Origin: Streptomyces sp. NRRL F-5135
GTDB taxonomy: Bacteria > Actinomycetota > Actinomycetes > Streptomycetales > Streptomycetaceae
Assembly: GCF_000719775.1 (NCBI RefSeq)
Contig: NZ_JOHR01000028.1
Coordinates: forward strand, 1 to 64,000
Reading direction: 5' to 3'
DNA length: 64,000 nt
Shown: piece after piece, positions 50,213 to 59,430 of the stretch
Position numbering within the stretch: position 1 is the first letter of the stretch
Layout of the letters: every line of letters starts with the position of its first letter
The notes under the pieces: model-generated
Told to the model about the DNA's origin: nothing
What the model saw: the letters and a program-made list of their open reading frames with translations, nothing else
Database searches by the model: none
Made by a program: the position numbers and the translations under genes

Positions 50213-51835
50213 TCAGCGCCGTCCGCTGAGACGGTGGTCTGCATACTTTGCCGTCTGTACGGCAGCTGAAGCTGGATCTGCCAGTTCGGTGAGTCCGTGT
50301 ACGCAGGCGTCCATGCGGTCTGGGGAGTCCATGCCGGGGATCCAGGTGACAAGTTGTCCCTCAAGGCGCGGGAACTCGCCGACGTGGTGGACAAGGCCCT
50401 GGGCGTACAGCTGGGCGATTGGTTCGGCGCGCAGGCGTTTCCCCTGCTTGGCGTGCACTTCGATGATGGCTGGCATCAACATGCCAGCGGTCTCGCCCGC
50501 CTCGGTGAGCTCCTTCCAGGCTTGGCGGATGATCTGCTTGGCCATGTCGCCGCCGAAGTTCGACTCGACGACGATCGCGTCCGCGCGTAGCTCGATGGCG
50601 AGGCGGCAGGCCGCGTGTCCCCAGGTGTCTGCTCCCATCCGGTCGGAGCGGTCGGCGAGCACGTACAGCTGCCCTGTGTTGTCGCGCCCGCCGGCCCAGA
50701 GGCCGGTTTCGTCGTTGACGTCGTCATCCCCGCCCGCGGTGTCCACGGCGACGACGATGCGGGTGAGGTCGACGCCTCGGAACTGCATGGGGGTGAGCCG
50801 GTTGTCAGTGATCCACGGCCACTGCCATACGCCGCCCTCGAGCGGGCGAGGCTTCTGCTGGTAAAGGGACCACCAGACGCGTTCGCCGACCGCGCGCCGG
50901 ATCTTCTCGAGGGCCTTGCGTCCGTACCGGAGCGGCCAGAGGGGTTCTCCGACAGGACGGCCGAGGGCGTCGTCTTCACTGTCGGCGATGGCCGGCAGGT
51001 CGAGGATGGTCCAGTCGGAGGCGTCTTCGCCTTCGAGGATGCGGCCGGCGAGGTCTTGCTCGTGCCAGCGTGTCTGGATGACCAGGATGCTGCCGCCGGG
51101 CTCGATGCGAGTGTTGAGGACGGACGTCCACCAGTCCCAGAGGCGGCGGCGCATGGTGGGCGATTCGGCGTCGGCGGCGTCCTTGATGGGGTCGTCGACG
51201 ATCGCGAGGTGCGCGCCCTTGCCGGTGAGTCCTCCGCCGACGCCGGCGGTGACGAGGCCGCCGTCGAGCCGGTTACCGGTGTCGGGGTCGGCGAGGTCGA
51301 ATCGGTTGGCGGCTTTGGATCCGGCGTGGAGGGCGAGGCCGAGCTGGGGTCCGTAGGTGTTGATGGCGTCGCGGATCCACCGGCCGTGGTCGTCGGCGAG
51401 GTCGGCTGAGTAGGAGGCGATCATCACCCGGTGGTCGGGGTGCCGCGACAGGTACCACAGGGGTGCCCAGCGCGCGGCGCGGCGGGACTTTCCGTGCCGT
51501 GGGGGCATGGTGATGAGGACTTTGCGGGGGCGGCCGGCGGCGATGTCGCGGAACACCTGGTCGATGAGGTCCAGGTGCCGGGCTTGTTTCTCCTTGCCGT
51601 CGGTGAGGATCGCGGACATGGAGCCCGGGGATCGCTTGAGGGCCATGTCCCGTTCGACGCCAGCGAGAATGGTCCGTATCTCGGGGCTGGCTGCGATTGC
51701 GATACGGCGTCGCTGGGCCCGGTTCAGACGCCGGTACTGGGCGACCAGCTTGAGGAACTCCTCTGCCTCGGCGGCGATGTCGACGTCGGGCTGTTGTCCC
51801 GCGTCTTGGGCCAGGGGCGGGTCAGGCGTCTTCAT
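50213..51835 (-). CDS. terL: Terminase large subunit
   Basis: 540 aa from MKTPDPPLAQDAG. ATPase motifs: Walker A PPRHGKS (about residues 111-117), the ASYSADLADDHGR coupling region, Walker B LAIVDDP and the following RLWDWWTSVLNTR. The C-terminal nuclease domain shows VVAVDTAGGDDD and IVVESNFGG. It packages DNA into the prohead through the portal. Overlaps the small subunit gene by 14 bases. The 50040-50212 interval has no gene; a palindrome CGAGATTT-TT-AAATCTCG lies near 50110. Confidence 0.95.
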   Translation of the reverse strand: MKTPDPPLAQDAGQQPDVDIAAEAEEFLKLVAQYRRLNRAQRRRIAIAASPEIRTILAGVERDMALKRSPGSMSAILTDGKEKQARHLDLIDQVFRDIAAGRPRKVLITMPPRHGKSRRAARWAPLWYLSRHPDHRVMIASYSADLADDHGRWIRDAINTYGPQLGLALHAGSKAANRFDLADPDTGNRLDGGLVTAGVGGGLTGKGAHLAIVDDPIKDAADAESPTMRRRLWDWWTSVLNTRIEPGGSILVIQTRWHEQDLAGRILEGEDASDWTILDLPAIADSEDDALGRPVGEPLWPLRYGRKALEKIRRAVGERVWWSLYQQKPRPLEGGVWQWPWITDNRLTPMQFRGVDLTRIVVAVDTAGGDDDVNDETGLWAGGRDNTGQLYVLADRSDRMGADTWGHAACRLAIELRADAIVVESNFGGDMAKQIIRQAWKELTEAGETAGMLMPAIIEVHAKQGKRLRAEPIAQLYAQGLVHHVGEFPRLEGQLVTWIPGMDSPDRMDACVHGLTELADPASAAVQTAKYADHRLSGRR

Positions 51836-52334
51836 CGGTGGTGTCGCCATCATCAGCGTCGTGCGGGTCCTCGGGGATGTCGTCGTCCTCAAGGTCGGGT
51901 TCACCCGCGGTGCGGATGAGGTCGCGCAGTTCGGCAATCGCGACCGGGCCGACCGGGACCGCTCCTCCGTCGGGCCCGGACAGCTCGGTCTTGGCGGGCA
52001 TGTCGAGTCCGTTCAGCTTTGCCTGCCGGTCCATGAGCTTGAGGACGAGCTCGGCGGCCTTGGTGTCGCCGCCAGCGGTAGCGTTCTCCCAGTGGGCTTC
52101 GAGGAGTGCTTCGAGGCGTTCGTTCGCTTCCTGCCGGTACACGCTGGCTTCGGCGGCCTGCTCGTCGCGGCGTTCCTCAATGGCGCGGATGAAGTCCTTG
52201 GTGGCGGCGCCGCGGCTGGTGTAGCCGAGGGCGAGGATGCGGGGGTCTTCGAACCGGACGCCGGCGCGGCGTAGGCGGATGAGTTCTGCGCGGCGGGCGG
52301 CGACTTCGGCTTGCTCGGCTTTGGAGGCTGGCAT
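51822..52334 (-). CDS. terS: Terminase small subunit
   Basis: 170 aa. The N-terminal HTH region (RRAELIRLRRAGVRFEDPRIL, TSRGAATKDFIRAIEE) is followed by an oligomerisation helix (VYRQEANERLEALLEAHWENA, AAELVLKLMDRQAKLNGLD) and a very acidic C-terminal tail for contact with the large subunit. It recognises the packaging site. First gene of the virion region, so its promoter must lie in 52335-52444, facing the divergent lipoprotein gene. Confidence 0.85.
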   Translation of the reverse strand: MPASKAEQAEVAARRAELIRLRRAGVRFEDPRILALGYTSRGAATKDFIRAIEERRDEQAAEASVYRQEANERLEALLEAHWENATAGGDTKAAELVLKLMDRQAKLNGLDMPAKTELSGPDGGAVPVGPVAIAELRDLIRTAGEPDLEDDDIPEDPHDADDGDTTDEDA

Positions 52335-52444
52335 GGCGGTGGGGGCTCCCGCTCAATAGGTGTGGCCCCGCGCCTGTAACCGATGATCCCTGATGCTGGC
52401 GGGATTCTTCCCCCGGCGGTGGGCGGGCTGTCACGATGCGCGGC

Positions 52445-53137
52445 ATGAGACGTGTGAGTGGGGTGGGGGCTGTCGTGGTGGCGGCGGTGTTGTTGGTGTC
52501 GGGGTGCGGGGGCTCGAGCGGGGGTTCGGAGGGCTCGGGGCCGGGCGGAGAGACGAGTTCGCCGGCGGCGGTGCCGGAGTCGTCGGGGCCGGGGGTTGAG
52601 GAGTCGGAGGAGTCGTTCCCGGCGACGCCGGAGGGGGATGTGGACCGTCTGGCGTCCGAGAAGGGCTGGGTGGTGGACGACCTGTATCCGGCAGCGTCGG
52701 ACTTCGTGGCGGATATATGCGCGTCGCTGCCGGAGAGCGCGGCGGACAGCTCGTCGCGGCCTCAGTGGCTGGCGGAGAGCGGCGTGTTGGAGGGCGACGG
52801 GAAGGCGGTTCTGCTGGCGGGGATCCCGAAGCTGTGCCCGAAGTGGGAGGCGACGCTGAAGGAGGCGGTGTCGGGTGACTACGAGCGGTGGGTGTCGTCT
52901 GGGGAGTACGAGGTGAAAGCGGGCCCGGCGGATGCGGGGGCGGATGTGCTGGTGATGCCGGCGGGCACGTACCGGACGGTGGGCGCGCTCGCGGACTGCT
53001 ACTGGGAGCGGACGTCCGAGGACGGGCAGATCATCGACAATCAGTTCGCGACGCAGGCTCGCCGGATCACGGTGACGGTGCAAACGGGAGAACTGTTCAA
53101 GTCGGAGCAGTGCGGGACGTGGAAGCCGGTGAAGTAG
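52445..53137 (+). CDS. Lipoprotein of unknown function
   Basis: 230 aa from MRRVSGVGAVVVAAVLLVSGC: a lipoprotein signal peptide with lipobox LVSGC (about residues 17-21), then a Gly/Ser/Pro-rich linker and a folded domain with three cysteines (CASLPESA, KLCPKW, ALADCYWE) and VMPAGTYRTVG. It is exported and membrane-anchored. Divergent from the terminase genes and independent of both neighbouring operons, it looks like a moron, perhaps for superinfection or entry exclusion (inference). Confidence 0.75.
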   Translation: MRRVSGVGAVVVAAVLLVSGCGGSSGGSEGSGPGGETSSPAAVPESSGPGVEESEESFPATPEGDVDRLASEKGWVVDDLYPAASDFVADICASLPESAADSSSRPQWLAESGVLEGDGKAVLLAGIPKLCPKWEATLKEAVSGDYERWVSSGEYEVKAGPADAGADVLVMPAGTYRTVGALADCYWERTSEDGQIIDNQFATQARRITVTVQTGELFKSEQCGTWKPVK

Positions 53138-53284
53138 CCGCGGACCCGGTGGTGGCCGGGCCACTGATGCTGGGGTGCTCGGCAGTAGCGCACCTCTGGC
53201 ACTTTTGACGCGGCCTGCCGGTGGGAGGCCGGTTTCCCGTGCGGCGGGAAGCCAAGGGCACGGGTGCTGGTTCTTCAGACGGGT

Positions 53285-53446
53285 CGGCCCCGCCAGTTCG
53301 GGGGAGGCTGGCGGGGCCGGGGGAACCCTGTACGGCCGGGGGTGCCGTGCTGGGGCTCAAGGGTGTTGGTCTTGTTGCACGGCCCGGGTTCTTTCTGGCG
53401 CGGGGACGCAGGAAGAACACAGATGAGTATCCGTCCCGGGCCGTGC
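53285..53446. terminator. Hairpins between lipoprotein gene and traB-like gene
   Basis: CGGCCCCGCCAG (53285-53296) and CTGGCGGGGCCG (53308-53319) form a 12-bp stem. A second 12-bp inverted repeat, GCACGGCCCGGG (53377-53388) and CCCGGGCCGTGC (53435-53446), lies further right. These separate the convergent lipoprotein and transfer operons. The 364-base gap 53138-53501 holds no gene I can support. Confidence 0.55.
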
Positions 53447-53501
53447 TCTTCCATGGTGGTACAGGTTCGGGCGTTTGTCCGGGCTGCTCTCCCCCGGGGT
53501 G

Positions 53502-55841
53502 TTACTCGTCGGGTGTTGGTGCCGGGCCCAGGCCGTACGTACCGCGGGTACCGTCCTGCGGCCGGTGGATTTTCTGCTCCTTGACGAGGCGGGCGAGGGT
53601 GTTGGACAGCGTCGTCTCCTTCATCCCGGTCTGCTGAAGCAGCGTGGTCTTGTCCATGTACTGGATCTCGTAGTCGTCCGGCTCCAGGTCGGCGCCGGCG
53701 AGCGCCTCGAGGTGCATGGGGTCGGAGTTCTCCCGGAGAGCCTGGATGACTTTGTCTTCCGCGCTGGGTTCCTTCTTCGGCAGGTCGACGCCGTTGACGT
53801 ACTTCGGTGCGGAAGAGTCGTCCTGGTCGCTTCCGCTGCCGCCTTCTTCGAAGCCGCGGACCGGGGTGTTGGCGATCTCTTCCAGGGTGGCGTCGTCCCA
53901 GCCGGGGAAGTCCTCGGGGACGGCGACCTGGTCGGGCCGGATGTGCGGGGTGGCGTCCTCGAGGGTGAAGGTGCGGCCCATGCCGGGGCGTCCGCCGGGG
54001 GCGCCCATGAATCCGAGGCCGAAGGTGCGGCGCGGGTCGTCCTCGGGGAGGGTCGGGTCGTAGATCAGAGAGTCGTCCTCGGACTTCCATACGGCGGGGA
54101 TTTTGGCGGGGTCGATGCCTTCGAAGCCGTCGGGGAGGTCGGCGAGGTTGGTCTGGCCGGAGTCGGTGCGCAGGATCAGCCAGGCTCCGCCGTTGATCAG
54201 GTTGGCGCGGATGGCTTGTTCGCCGCCGATCTGGTCCAGGTTCACGGTCTGGTTGATCAGGGTCCACGGCATGCCCAGGGAGCGGCCGAGGCTGGCGCCG
54301 GCCTTGACGATGTGTACGGCTTCCTTGCGGTTGGGCACGTTGGGGCCGAGTACTTGGGCGGCCTCGTCGAGGGCGGTGGCGCACCAGGGTCGCATTTTGG
54401 AGGGCTGGAAGTTCTTCAGTTCCAGTCGGGCGGCTTCCTCCTTGCGGTGCATGAGGATCGCGTAGGAGATCCGCAGGGCGCCGAGGGCGCCGTATGTCTG
54501 GAGGCCGGAGTAGGCGGCCATCTTGGGGATCGCGGGGTTGGAGGCGCCCTTGGGGTCGGCGTAGAGGATGGCCGCGTCGTTGGCGTGGTAGCCCAGGCAG
54601 ACGAGTTGGGCGGCGCCGCCCTTTCCGGATCCGGTTGTGCCGGCGATGACGAGGTGGAGGGCGCCGAGGACGGGGTCGAACATGGGGAACATCCAGGGGT
54701 GCCCGGAGATGACCTTGCCGAAGGGGACGCGGCCGCCCTTGGTGGCCTTGAGGGCGTCCAGGCCGGGGAAGTCGAATCCCTTCTCCAGGGGGTTTTCCTT
54801 CATCGTGCGGATGATGGCCTTGCGGGGGTTGGTGGCGATCGGCTCGTAGGAGATCAGCAGGGGTGAGGTGCGCATGGCGCCGGCGAGTTCGTTCCGGTCG
54901 GGGGCCTTGAGGATGTCGAGGTCTTCGTCGGCGACGACGTATGCGGCCTGGCCGCCGGTGTTCGGGTCGTCGGTGACGTCCTCCAGGTGGGTCTTCGCCA
55001 TCAGGCCGCCGGGGCGGGCTACGTACTTCATCCAGGCGCCCTCCAGGGTGGAGGGGTTCAGCTTCGCGGGGGCTTTCATGCTGACCTCGATGCGGGCCTC
55101 TCCCGCATGGTCGCCGGGGGTGATGTCGACCCATCCGGGACGGACCTTGTAGACGGAGGAGACGGTCTCCTTGGAGACGGAGACGCCGCTTCCTGCCGGG
55201 GCCAGGATGGTGCCGGTCCAGCGGAGGATGGTGCCGGTCGCGGGGTCGGTGTACGCGAGGACGTTCGCGAGGACCTGGTGTTTGTGGGCTCCGGTGGTCG
55301 GGTTGGAGATGTGCGTTCCCCATGCCATGACGATGCCGTCGGCGATGCTTGCGGGCTTGCCGGCCGTGCTGGCTGCGTGGGGGTGGGTGGTGCGGCGGGT
55401 CTGGGTCTTGCGGGCCAGGACCTTGCGTAGCTTCCAGGGGACGAGGGCGACGGCGGCCCACCAGCCGAGGGAGACGATGCCGGGGATGGATGCCGGGTTG
55501 AGGATGCCGGCCATGAGGGCGTCCGTGCCGTCGAGGCCCCTGAGTGTGCCGAGGCCGAGGGACATGCCGGTGGTGAGGGTGGAGATGAACATCGGGGAGC
55601 GGTGGGCGCGGACGATGTCCCCGGCCGGGAGGTTGTCGGTGAGTTCGGGCGGGAGGCGGTTCATGTAGTTCGCGGCCATGAAGCCGGCGGCTCCGCCGTA
55701 GGCGATGGCTGCGGTGAACGCGGCGCCGCCGTCGAGGAGCGGGGCGAGGATGCCGGTGGCGATGGGGGCGGCGGAGGTGACGAAGGCAATGCCGCGTTCG
55801 GTGCTTGCGGCGCGGGGGCTGGTGGTCGTGGGCGTGGTCAT
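53502..55841 (-). CDS. TraB-like FtsK/SpoIIIE-type conjugal DNA translocase
   Basis: 779 aa. Two to four N-terminal transmembrane segments (residues about 18-60 and 85-135) precede an FtsK-like motor: the P-loop at about 401-409 reads GTTGSGKGG, then ILYADPKG (about 425), and Walker B CATALDEAAQ (about 487). A C-terminal winged helix (LLQQTGMKETTLSNTLARLV) would recognise the element's own DNA. In Streptomyces plasmids one such protein moves double-stranded DNA between mycelial cells. The P-loop lacks the usual Ser/Thr after Lys. Last gene of the transfer operon. Confidence 0.85.
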   Translation of the reverse strand: MTTPTTTSPRAASTERGIAFVTSAAPIATGILAPLLDGGAAFTAAIAYGGAAGFMAANYMNRLPPELTDNLPAGDIVRAHRSPMFISTLTTGMSLGLGTLRGLDGTDALMAGILNPASIPGIVSLGWWAAVALVPWKLRKVLARKTQTRRTTHPHAASTAGKPASIADGIVMAWGTHISNPTTGAHKHQVLANVLAYTDPATGTILRWTGTILAPAGSGVSVSKETVSSVYKVRPGWVDITPGDHAGEARIEVSMKAPAKLNPSTLEGAWMKYVARPGGLMAKTHLEDVTDDPNTGGQAAYVVADEDLDILKAPDRNELAGAMRTSPLLISYEPIATNPRKAIIRTMKENPLEKGFDFPGLDALKATKGGRVPFGKVISGHPWMFPMFDPVLGALHLVIAGTTGSGKGGAAQLVCLGYHANDAAILYADPKGASNPAIPKMAAYSGLQTYGALGALRISYAILMHRKEEAARLELKNFQPSKMRPWCATALDEAAQVLGPNVPNRKEAVHIVKAGASLGRSLGMPWTLINQTVNLDQIGGEQAIRANLINGGAWLILRTDSGQTNLADLPDGFEGIDPAKIPAVWKSEDDSLIYDPTLPEDDPRRTFGLGFMGAPGGRPGMGRTFTLEDATPHIRPDQVAVPEDFPGWDDATLEEIANTPVRGFEEGGSGSDQDDSSAPKYVNGVDLPKKEPSAEDKVIQALRENSDPMHLEALAGADLEPDDYEIQYMDKTTLLQQTGMKETTLSNTLARLVKEQKIHRPQDGTRGTYGLGPAPTPDE

Positions 55842-55921
55842 GGGGATACTCCTGGGTGGGTTGTATGGCCTGCGGATATGGGGCGGGGCCGGGGTGCGTC
55901 CCGGCCCCGCCCTGCCGGGGG

Positions 55922-56305
55922 CTATGCCTGCTCGAACCAGTCGCGGGAGACGTTCTCCAGGCCGTCGACGCTGGACCGGTCGAAGGCTTCCTGGAAGCCG
56001 CCGTGGGTGGACCTGGCCTGGTCGCCCGCTGCTGTGGCCTGCTTGGCGGTGTCCTGGGCCTTGGCGGCGTAGGTCAGGATCCCGTCGGACAACCCCTTGA
56101 TGACCTTGGACAGTTCGTGGGAGTCGGCCACCGAGTCCCTGTCGACGGACTTCGCGGCCATCTGATCGGACTCCCTGCTGGTCTCTGTGGCCTCTGCGTC
56201 GATGACTTTCGCTGCCGCCTTGACGTCGTCGGCGTTCCGGGAGACCTTCCTCTCCAGCTTGGCCACCTTCGCTTGGAGGGCCTTGTACGTCAGGTCGCTG
56301 CTCAT
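55922..56305 (-). CDS. Coiled-coil protein of transfer region
   Basis: 127 aa, helical almost throughout: KALQAKVAKLERKVSRNADD, AAAKVIDAEATETSRESD, SKVIKGLSDGILTYAAKAQD, ending in WFEQA. No membrane segment. It shares its helical nature with the C-terminal third of the 56326-58167 protein just upstream, so the two may interact. Position suggests a partner of the TraB-like translocase. Confidence 0.65.
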   Translation of the reverse strand: MSSDLTYKALQAKVAKLERKVSRNADDVKAAAKVIDAEATETSRESDQMAAKSVDRDSVADSHELSKVIKGLSDGILTYAAKAQDTAKQATAAGDQARSTHGGFQEAFDRSSVDGLENVSRDWFEQA

Positions 56306-56325
56306 GGTGATCGGGTTCCTTCGGG

Positions 56326-58167
56326 TCAGGCCGCGAGCGCGGTGTCGGAGGGGGTGACGCCTCGGTCGGCGTAGAACTTCAGTTCGGCCGTCTTCGTCTC
56401 GTCGGAGTCGACGACGGCCTGGTACAGGGGGGCGTAGCGGGTCTGGACGTTGGACAGGACGGCCTTCGCGAAGTCGTGGGCCTTGCCGGCGCGTTTGTGG
56501 ACTTCGTTCGCCTCGTCGGCCTGGGCCTTCGCCAGGTCGGCCAGCTTCTGGAGTTGACCGACGACTTTCTCTCCGCCCTTGACTCCCTTGGCTTCCTCTG
56601 CGAGCTTCTGGCAGTCGCCGGCCTGCTCGCGTGCTTCGGCGGCCAGGATCTTGGTCGCATCGGCGATCCTGGACAGGCCGTCGATGCGAGCCTCCAGTCG
56701 GCCTTCGTAGTCTTTGAAGCGGCGAAGCTCTCCCCGGGTCACGGACGGCTTCAGGAAGCCCTCCCCCAGGGTGATCTTCTTTGCGTCGATGCCCTGCGCC
56801 TGGATCGGCGTCGCCTGCGACATGAACGGGTCCTCCATCGGTTCGTCGTCGTCTTCGATCTGGACCGCCTGGCCCTGGGTGATGCCCTGGAGGTCGGCCT
56901 TGCGCGATGCGTGTGCCTTGTCGAGGCGGTCTTTGTCCCGGTCGGCGGCCTCGCTGGTGTCGCCCCAGCCGTCCTTGACGCCGTCCTTGTATGCCTTGAC
57001 GTGGGCGACCGCCCGGGCGGCGCGTGTCCCGTCGCGGTATCCGGCCTCGCGGGACTCGCGGGTGGAGAACGGCTTCCCCTTCTCCGCGTGCTCTCCGGGC
57101 GGCGGGGTTTTCCCGGTCGGGTCCGTCTTGCCGGTCTCGCTGTCCTTGCTGCTGCCGGACGGGCCCGTGCTCTTCCCTCCAGGGCCTGCGGCGCCGGCCT
57201 TGCCGGGCGTACCGTCTGCCCCCGGGCCGCCCTTCGCGCCGGGGGCCTTGCCGGACGGGCCGTCAGACGGCTTCCCACCCTCGCCGGTGCCGCCCTTCGA
57301 GAGGGGCCCGTTGCTGCTCTTGCCATCCGCGGTCGAGCCGGAACCGGATCCCTTGCCGCCCGTCCCGGAGCCGTCCTTGCCGGCGGCACCGGCCGGGCCT
57401 GCGGCACCGTTCTTCCCGCCCCCTGAACCGCCGCTGGACGGGCCGCTCGCCCCGGCCTTGCCGTCGTGCCCCTTGGACAGCTTCGGGGAGCCCCCATCGC
57501 CGCCATTCTTCGGATTCTTTGGACGCGGAGATCCGTTGCTGTTTCCGCTGCTGGATCCGCCTCCTCCAGACCCACGGCCGCTACCGCCCCCCGCTCCTGA
57601 TGCTCCGTTGGCACCGGAATACCCAGAGGAGCCCTTCTGCGGGCTCCCGTTGGACTTTCGCGTGTCTTTTACCGGACCGGGCCCTGTGCTCTTGTTGCCC
57701 AGTGATTTCCCTCCCGGACCGTTCGCGGCTGACGCCTTTCCAGGGATTCCACCGGAGCGGTTGACTGTGACTTGCCGGGTCTCTTTCACCTGCCGTGCCT
57801 GGGCTTTCGTTTTGGCCAGGTCGAGGCGCTTGTTCTGGGCGCCTCCGCCTTTCCCCCATCGGGCCGCACCGGCCAGCAGCCACGCCCGCCAAATCCCTTT
57901 CTTCTCGATGGTCCGCCCGGCCGTTCCGTCTTTTGTGGCTGTTTCGTTGTCGCCGTGGTAGGCGGCGCTGGAGGCGTCGGAGGTGCTCGGCGCGGGACCG
58001 CCTGCGGTTGCCTCGCTGGCGGTGGGGGCGGCCAGGTCGAAGGCGGGCCGGGCCGGATCGACGGGGGCGAGCATGGAGGCCAGCAGCCCGGACTGCGGGC
58101 TGCTGGACGCGCCGGCTGGCGGGTCGTCCGGGCCGGGAACAGCTGCGGGGACCGTGTCGGTCGCCAT
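56326..58167 (-). CDS. Large Gly/Ser/Lys-rich transfer-region protein
   Basis: 613 aa from MATDTVPAAVPG, with AAGGAG five bases upstream. Residues about 120-370 are low complexity (GGSGRGSGGGGSSSG, KAGAAGPGGKS), probably a disordered, basic arm. The C-terminal 220 residues are helical and charged (RFKDYEGRLEARIDGLSRIA, QKLAEEAKGVKGGEKVVGQL). No membrane segment. It could be a spread or wall-crossing component that coats DNA or bridges peptidoglycan. Function inferred from place only. Confidence 0.6.
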   Translation of the reverse strand: MATDTVPAAVPGPDDPPAGASSSPQSGLLASMLAPVDPARPAFDLAAPTASEATAGGPAPSTSDASSAAYHGDNETATKDGTAGRTIEKKGIWRAWLLAGAARWGKGGGAQNKRLDLAKTKAQARQVKETRQVTVNRSGGIPGKASAANGPGGKSLGNKSTGPGPVKDTRKSNGSPQKGSSGYSGANGASGAGGGSGRGSGGGGSSSGNSNGSPRPKNPKNGGDGGSPKLSKGHDGKAGASGPSSGGSGGGKNGAAGPAGAAGKDGSGTGGKGSGSGSTADGKSSNGPLSKGGTGEGGKPSDGPSGKAPGAKGGPGADGTPGKAGAAGPGGKSTGPSGSSKDSETGKTDPTGKTPPPGEHAEKGKPFSTRESREAGYRDGTRAARAVAHVKAYKDGVKDGWGDTSEAADRDKDRLDKAHASRKADLQGITQGQAVQIEDDDEPMEDPFMSQATPIQAQGIDAKKITLGEGFLKPSVTRGELRRFKDYEGRLEARIDGLSRIADATKILAAEAREQAGDCQKLAEEAKGVKGGEKVVGQLQKLADLAKAQADEANEVHKRAGKAHDFAKAVLSNVQTRYAPLYQAVVDSDETKTAELKFYADRGVTPSDTALAA

Positions 58168-58186
58168 CAACACTCCTTCACTGTGG

Positions 58187-58292
58187 GTAGTCACTTACTA
58201 CTCACCGCCCAGCCCGAAATCCCGGTTCAGGAGCTCTTGGGGGTAGCGCCTGGGTGGGTTCTCGAGCTGGAAGGTGAGTGGTGAGTGACTAC
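58187..58292. repeat. 20-nt imperfect inverted repeat between transfer genes
   Basis: GTAGTCACT-4nt-ACTCACC (58187-58206) and its complement GGTGAGT-4nt-AGTGACTAC (58273-58292), 66 bases apart. The right arm contains GTGAGTG twice in tandem and overlaps the stop of the 58289-58897 gene. Could be a terminator, an operator pair or part of a transfer locus. Confidence 0.45.
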
Positions 58293-58897
58293 GCGGGGTT
58301 ACTGCGGGTGGCCTTCTTCGCGGCGACGACGAGGCCGGCCGCGAGGACCGCGCCGCCGAGCAGGAGACCGTTGTTGATGCCTCCGCTGTCACCGCTGGCG
58401 GCGGTCTGGGTGGTGGAGCCTGCGGCCTGCATGTCGCTGCTGTCGGTGGTGCCGTACTGGGTCTGGCAGTCGTCGACGACGCTCCGGTAGGTGACGCCCG
58501 GCTGGCTGTTGACCAGGGGCTTGTTGGCTTTCACACAGGCGTCGATCTGCTGCTGGCGGGTGTTGTCGGCGGCGTGCCGGGCTTTCTGGCTGGCCGCGTT
58601 GACGCGGTTCATTTCCTTCAGTTCTTCCAGCCGCAATTCCTGCTGCTTGAGGGCGATTTCCTGCGCCTTCGCTTCGCTGGCGGCCTGCTGGGTGGTGTAG
58701 TGCTGCCAGCCGATGAGCCCGCCTCCGGCCAGAACGGTGACGCCGATAGCGAGGGCGGCCTTTCCACGCTTGGTGAGGCCCGGGTTTATCGGCTGGGCGG
58801 GTGCCCCGTACGGGTAGGGGTCGATGGTTTCGGTGTGTTCCGAAGGGAATTCACGCGACACCATTCGGTTGAATTCTTCGTCGTCGTAGGGGGACAT
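58289..58897 (-). CDS. Two-segment membrane protein of transfer region
   Basis: 202 aa. Transmembrane segments at about 47-64 (AALAIGVTVLAGGGLIGW) and near the C-terminus (LLLGGAVLAAGLVVAAKK) frame an extracytoplasmic or periplasm-like coiled part (IALKQQELRLEELKEMN) with two cysteines that could form a disulfide. The layout recalls Spd proteins, which help plasmids spread through mycelium. Confidence 0.65.
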   Translation of the reverse strand: MSPYDDEEFNRMVSREFPSEHTETIDPYPYGAPAQPINPGLTKRGKAALAIGVTVLAGGGLIGWQHYTTQQAASEAKAQEIALKQQELRLEELKEMNRVNAASQKARHAADNTRQQQIDACVKANKPLVNSQPGVTYRSVVDDCQTQYGTTDSSDMQAAGSTTQTAASGDSGGINNGLLLGGAVLAAGLVVAAKKATRSNPA

Positions 58898-58900
58898 TGG

Positions 58901-59425
58901 TCATTCTCCGTTCTGGTGTGCTTTTCGGGCGGCGGTGGTGAGGAAGGCCCGCACGTTAGAGAACTGCTGGTCGGGGAGGTCGTTCCAGACGTAGAACGGC
59001 AGGGTGACGCCGTGCTCGGCGAGGGTGTCCTGCATGTAGCGGACGGCCCGGTCGCGGCTGTCCGGGGTGACGTTTCCGGTCGCTTCGAGGAGGCTCTGGG
59101 CGCCGCGGATGCACATGCGGCCGGTGGGTGAGAAGTCGGAGAGCTTGCACCAGCCGTAGTGGTTGAGGACGGCGATGGTCTGCTCGAGGTGCGCGGACGG
59201 CACGCGGGGTACCGGTTCCTGCCACCAGCCGAGGCCGGCCATGAGGGTGCGGAGGGAGCGGGGCAGGAGGCGGTGGCTGCGTGGGGGCATGTCGGGGACC
59301 GGCGCCACGGCCGGGCCAGGGGCTACGGCCGTGGGCCGCACCGGCTGGGGCCGTACGGGGTGGGGGCGTCCGAGGATCCGGGACGCTGACGGCGTCCCGG
59401 TCTCGACGATCTGGTTCTGGGCCAC
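58901..59425 (-). CDS. DUF6197 family protein
   Basis: 174 aa from GTG 59425, with AAGGAGA eight bases upstream. The C-terminal 100 residues are a clear DUF6197 domain: YGWCKLSDFSPTGRMCIRGA, then PFYVWNDLPDQQFSNVRAF and LTTAARKAHQ. The N-terminus is Pro-rich. Common on Streptomyces plasmids and often near transfer genes. Activity unknown. Confidence 0.8.
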   Translation of the reverse strand: MAQNQIVETGTPSASRILGRPHPVRPQPVRPTAVAPGPAVAPVPDMPPRSHRLLPRSLRTLMAGLGWWQEPVPRVPSAHLEQTIAVLNHYGWCKLSDFSPTGRMCIRGAQSLLEATGNVTPDSRDRAVRYMQDTLAEHGVTLPFYVWNDLPDQQFSNVRAFLTTAARKAHQNGE

Positions 59426-59430
59426 GTGTT

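Noticed and set aside
53138..53501. A clt locus made of the 8-bp repeats known from other Streptomyces plasmids
   Set aside because: GACCCGGA-type tandem repeats were not seen here; only GC-rich hairpins.
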